A DNA stretch of 6,675 nucleotides from assembly GCA_026984715.1 (NCBI GenBank), contig JALSRO010000465.1, forward strand, positions 1-6,675, read 5' to 3'. Of this stretch, positions 6,096 to 6,675 are shown one piece after another. The notes beneath the pieces were generated by a model that saw only the letters and a list, made by a program, of their open reading frames with translations, did no database searches and was not told the origin of the DNA. Source of the DNA: Chromatiales bacterium. Its GTDB lineage: Bacteria; Pseudomonadota; Gammaproteobacteria; Thiohalospirales; Thiohalospiraceae. The position numbers and the translations under genes were made by a program. How positions within the stretch are numbered: the first letter of the stretch is position 1; every line of letters begins with the position of its first letter.

Positions 6096-6675
6096 TCAGT
6101 TCTTGATTCCGACCGGGTTGAGTTGCGCCTCGCGCTCCGGCGTCAGTGGCCGCTCCAGCCAGTCGATATCCTTGTCCTCGATCTTGTGGACGATCACATG
6201 CTCGTCGCGCTGGCAGCCGATCGTTCCGTAGTAGTTGAAGAAGTAGGAGAGCTGGGCGTAGCCGCCAATCATGTGCGTAGGTTTCACGATAATCCTGGTG
6301 ACGCTGTTGAGGATCCCGCCCCGTTTGCCGGTGGTGTTGGAGCCGGGCACATTGACGTTTTTCTCCTGGGCGTGATACATCAGCGCCATGCCTCGTGGTA
6401 CCCGCTGGCTCACCACCACCCGGGCCACGGTGGCGCCGTTGCTGTTGACCGCCTCCACCCAGTCGTTGTCCTGCAGGCCAATCTCCCTGGCGTCCTCCTC
6501 GGATACCCAGAAGTAGGGGCCGCCGCGGAACAGGGTGAGCATGCGCAGGTTGTCCTGGTAGGTGGAGTGGATGCCCCATTTGGAGTGCGGGGTGATCCAG
6601 TTGAGCACCAGATGTTTCTTGCCCTTGAGCTTGCTGGCCAGCTGCTCCGGCAGATCGTGGTGGGCCTTCATGTCT
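6096..6675 (-). CDS. narG: Respiratory nitrate reductase alpha subunit, C-terminal part (5' end outside window)
   Basis: NarG is the catalytic subunit, reducing nitrate to nitrite at a molybdenum bis-MGD centre in the cytoplasm. Only the last 192 residues are here, corresponding to the C-terminal dinucleotide-binding domain. They match E. coli NarG in TPHSKWGIHSTYQDN, ARVVVSQRVPRGM, LMYHAQE, RGGILNSVTRI and KPTHMIGGYAQLSYFFNYYG. The catalytic residues and the FS0 cluster lie in the missing part. The ATG at 6671 is internal: the frame runs off the window edge and the full protein would be over 1200 residues. The end (from about ERPLTPEREAQLNPVGIKN) differs from E. coli, as is usual for NarG tails. 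The stop codon is 13 bases before narH and overlaps its ribosome site. Confidence 0.96.
   Translation of the reverse strand, partial: DMKAHHDLPEQLASKLKGKKHLVLNWITPHSKWGIHSTYQDNLRMLTLFRGGPYFWVSEEDAREIGLQDNDWVEAVNSNGATVARVVVSQRVPRGMALMYHAQEKNVNVPGSNTTGKRGGILNSVTRIIVKPTHMIGGYAQLSYFFNYYGTIGCQRDEHVIVHKIEDKDIDWLERPLTPEREAQLNPVGIKN

Noticed and set aside
4622..6106. 494-residue open frame on the + strand opposite narH
   Set aside because: It lies wholly antisense to a well-supported narH, is rich in Val/Leu/Ala/Gly with no motifs, and is the usual shadow of a GC-rich gene.
6669..6671. ATG as a possible gene start for the narG fragment
   Set aside because: The frame is open to the window edge and the matched region is the C-terminal domain of a much longer protein.
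1..6675. CRISPR array, tRNA or rRNA genes
   Set aside because: No regularly spaced direct repeats and no cloverleaf or rRNA-like conserved stretches were seen when reading the window.

Overview
The window is a bacterial chromosome segment of moderate-to-high GC content. The nitrate reductase proteins are very close to the E. coli NarGHI pattern, which suggests a proteobacterium, most likely a gammaproteobacterium able to respire nitrate. This is inferred from recalled family resemblance, not from a database search.

The window holds two blocks that converge on each other. The left block (1-2715, + strand) looks accessory. It starts with the 3' part of a DUF4832-type protein (1-879). Next comes a gene-poor stretch (880-1458) with a large imperfect inverted repeat, a possible gene remnant on the minus strand, a good sigma70-like promoter and a possible short leader ORF. 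A GNAT-type acetyltransferase-like protein follows (1459-2715), its start codon overlapping the leader's stop codon. Genes of these two kinds are often seen near cell-surface polysaccharide loci, but that role is not proven here.

A short convergent intergenic region (2716-2850) carries a strong 11-bp hairpin, which may act as a bidirectional terminator.

The right block (2851-6675, - strand) is a membrane-bound respiratory nitrate reductase operon in the order narG (partial, runs off the window end), narH, narJ, narI. NarG holds the molybdenum cofactor and reduces nitrate to nitrite in the cytoplasm. NarH wires electrons through four Fe-S clusters. NarI is the membrane di-heme quinol oxidase. 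NarJ is the chaperone that matures NarG. All iron-sulfur and heme ligands that can be read in NarH and NarI are present, so the enzyme looks functional. The narG promoter lies outside the window.

The most unusual feature is in NarH. After the normal NarH body (about 500 residues) it carries an Ala/Pro-rich linker and a C-terminal helix-hairpin-helix module that ordinary NarH proteins lack.
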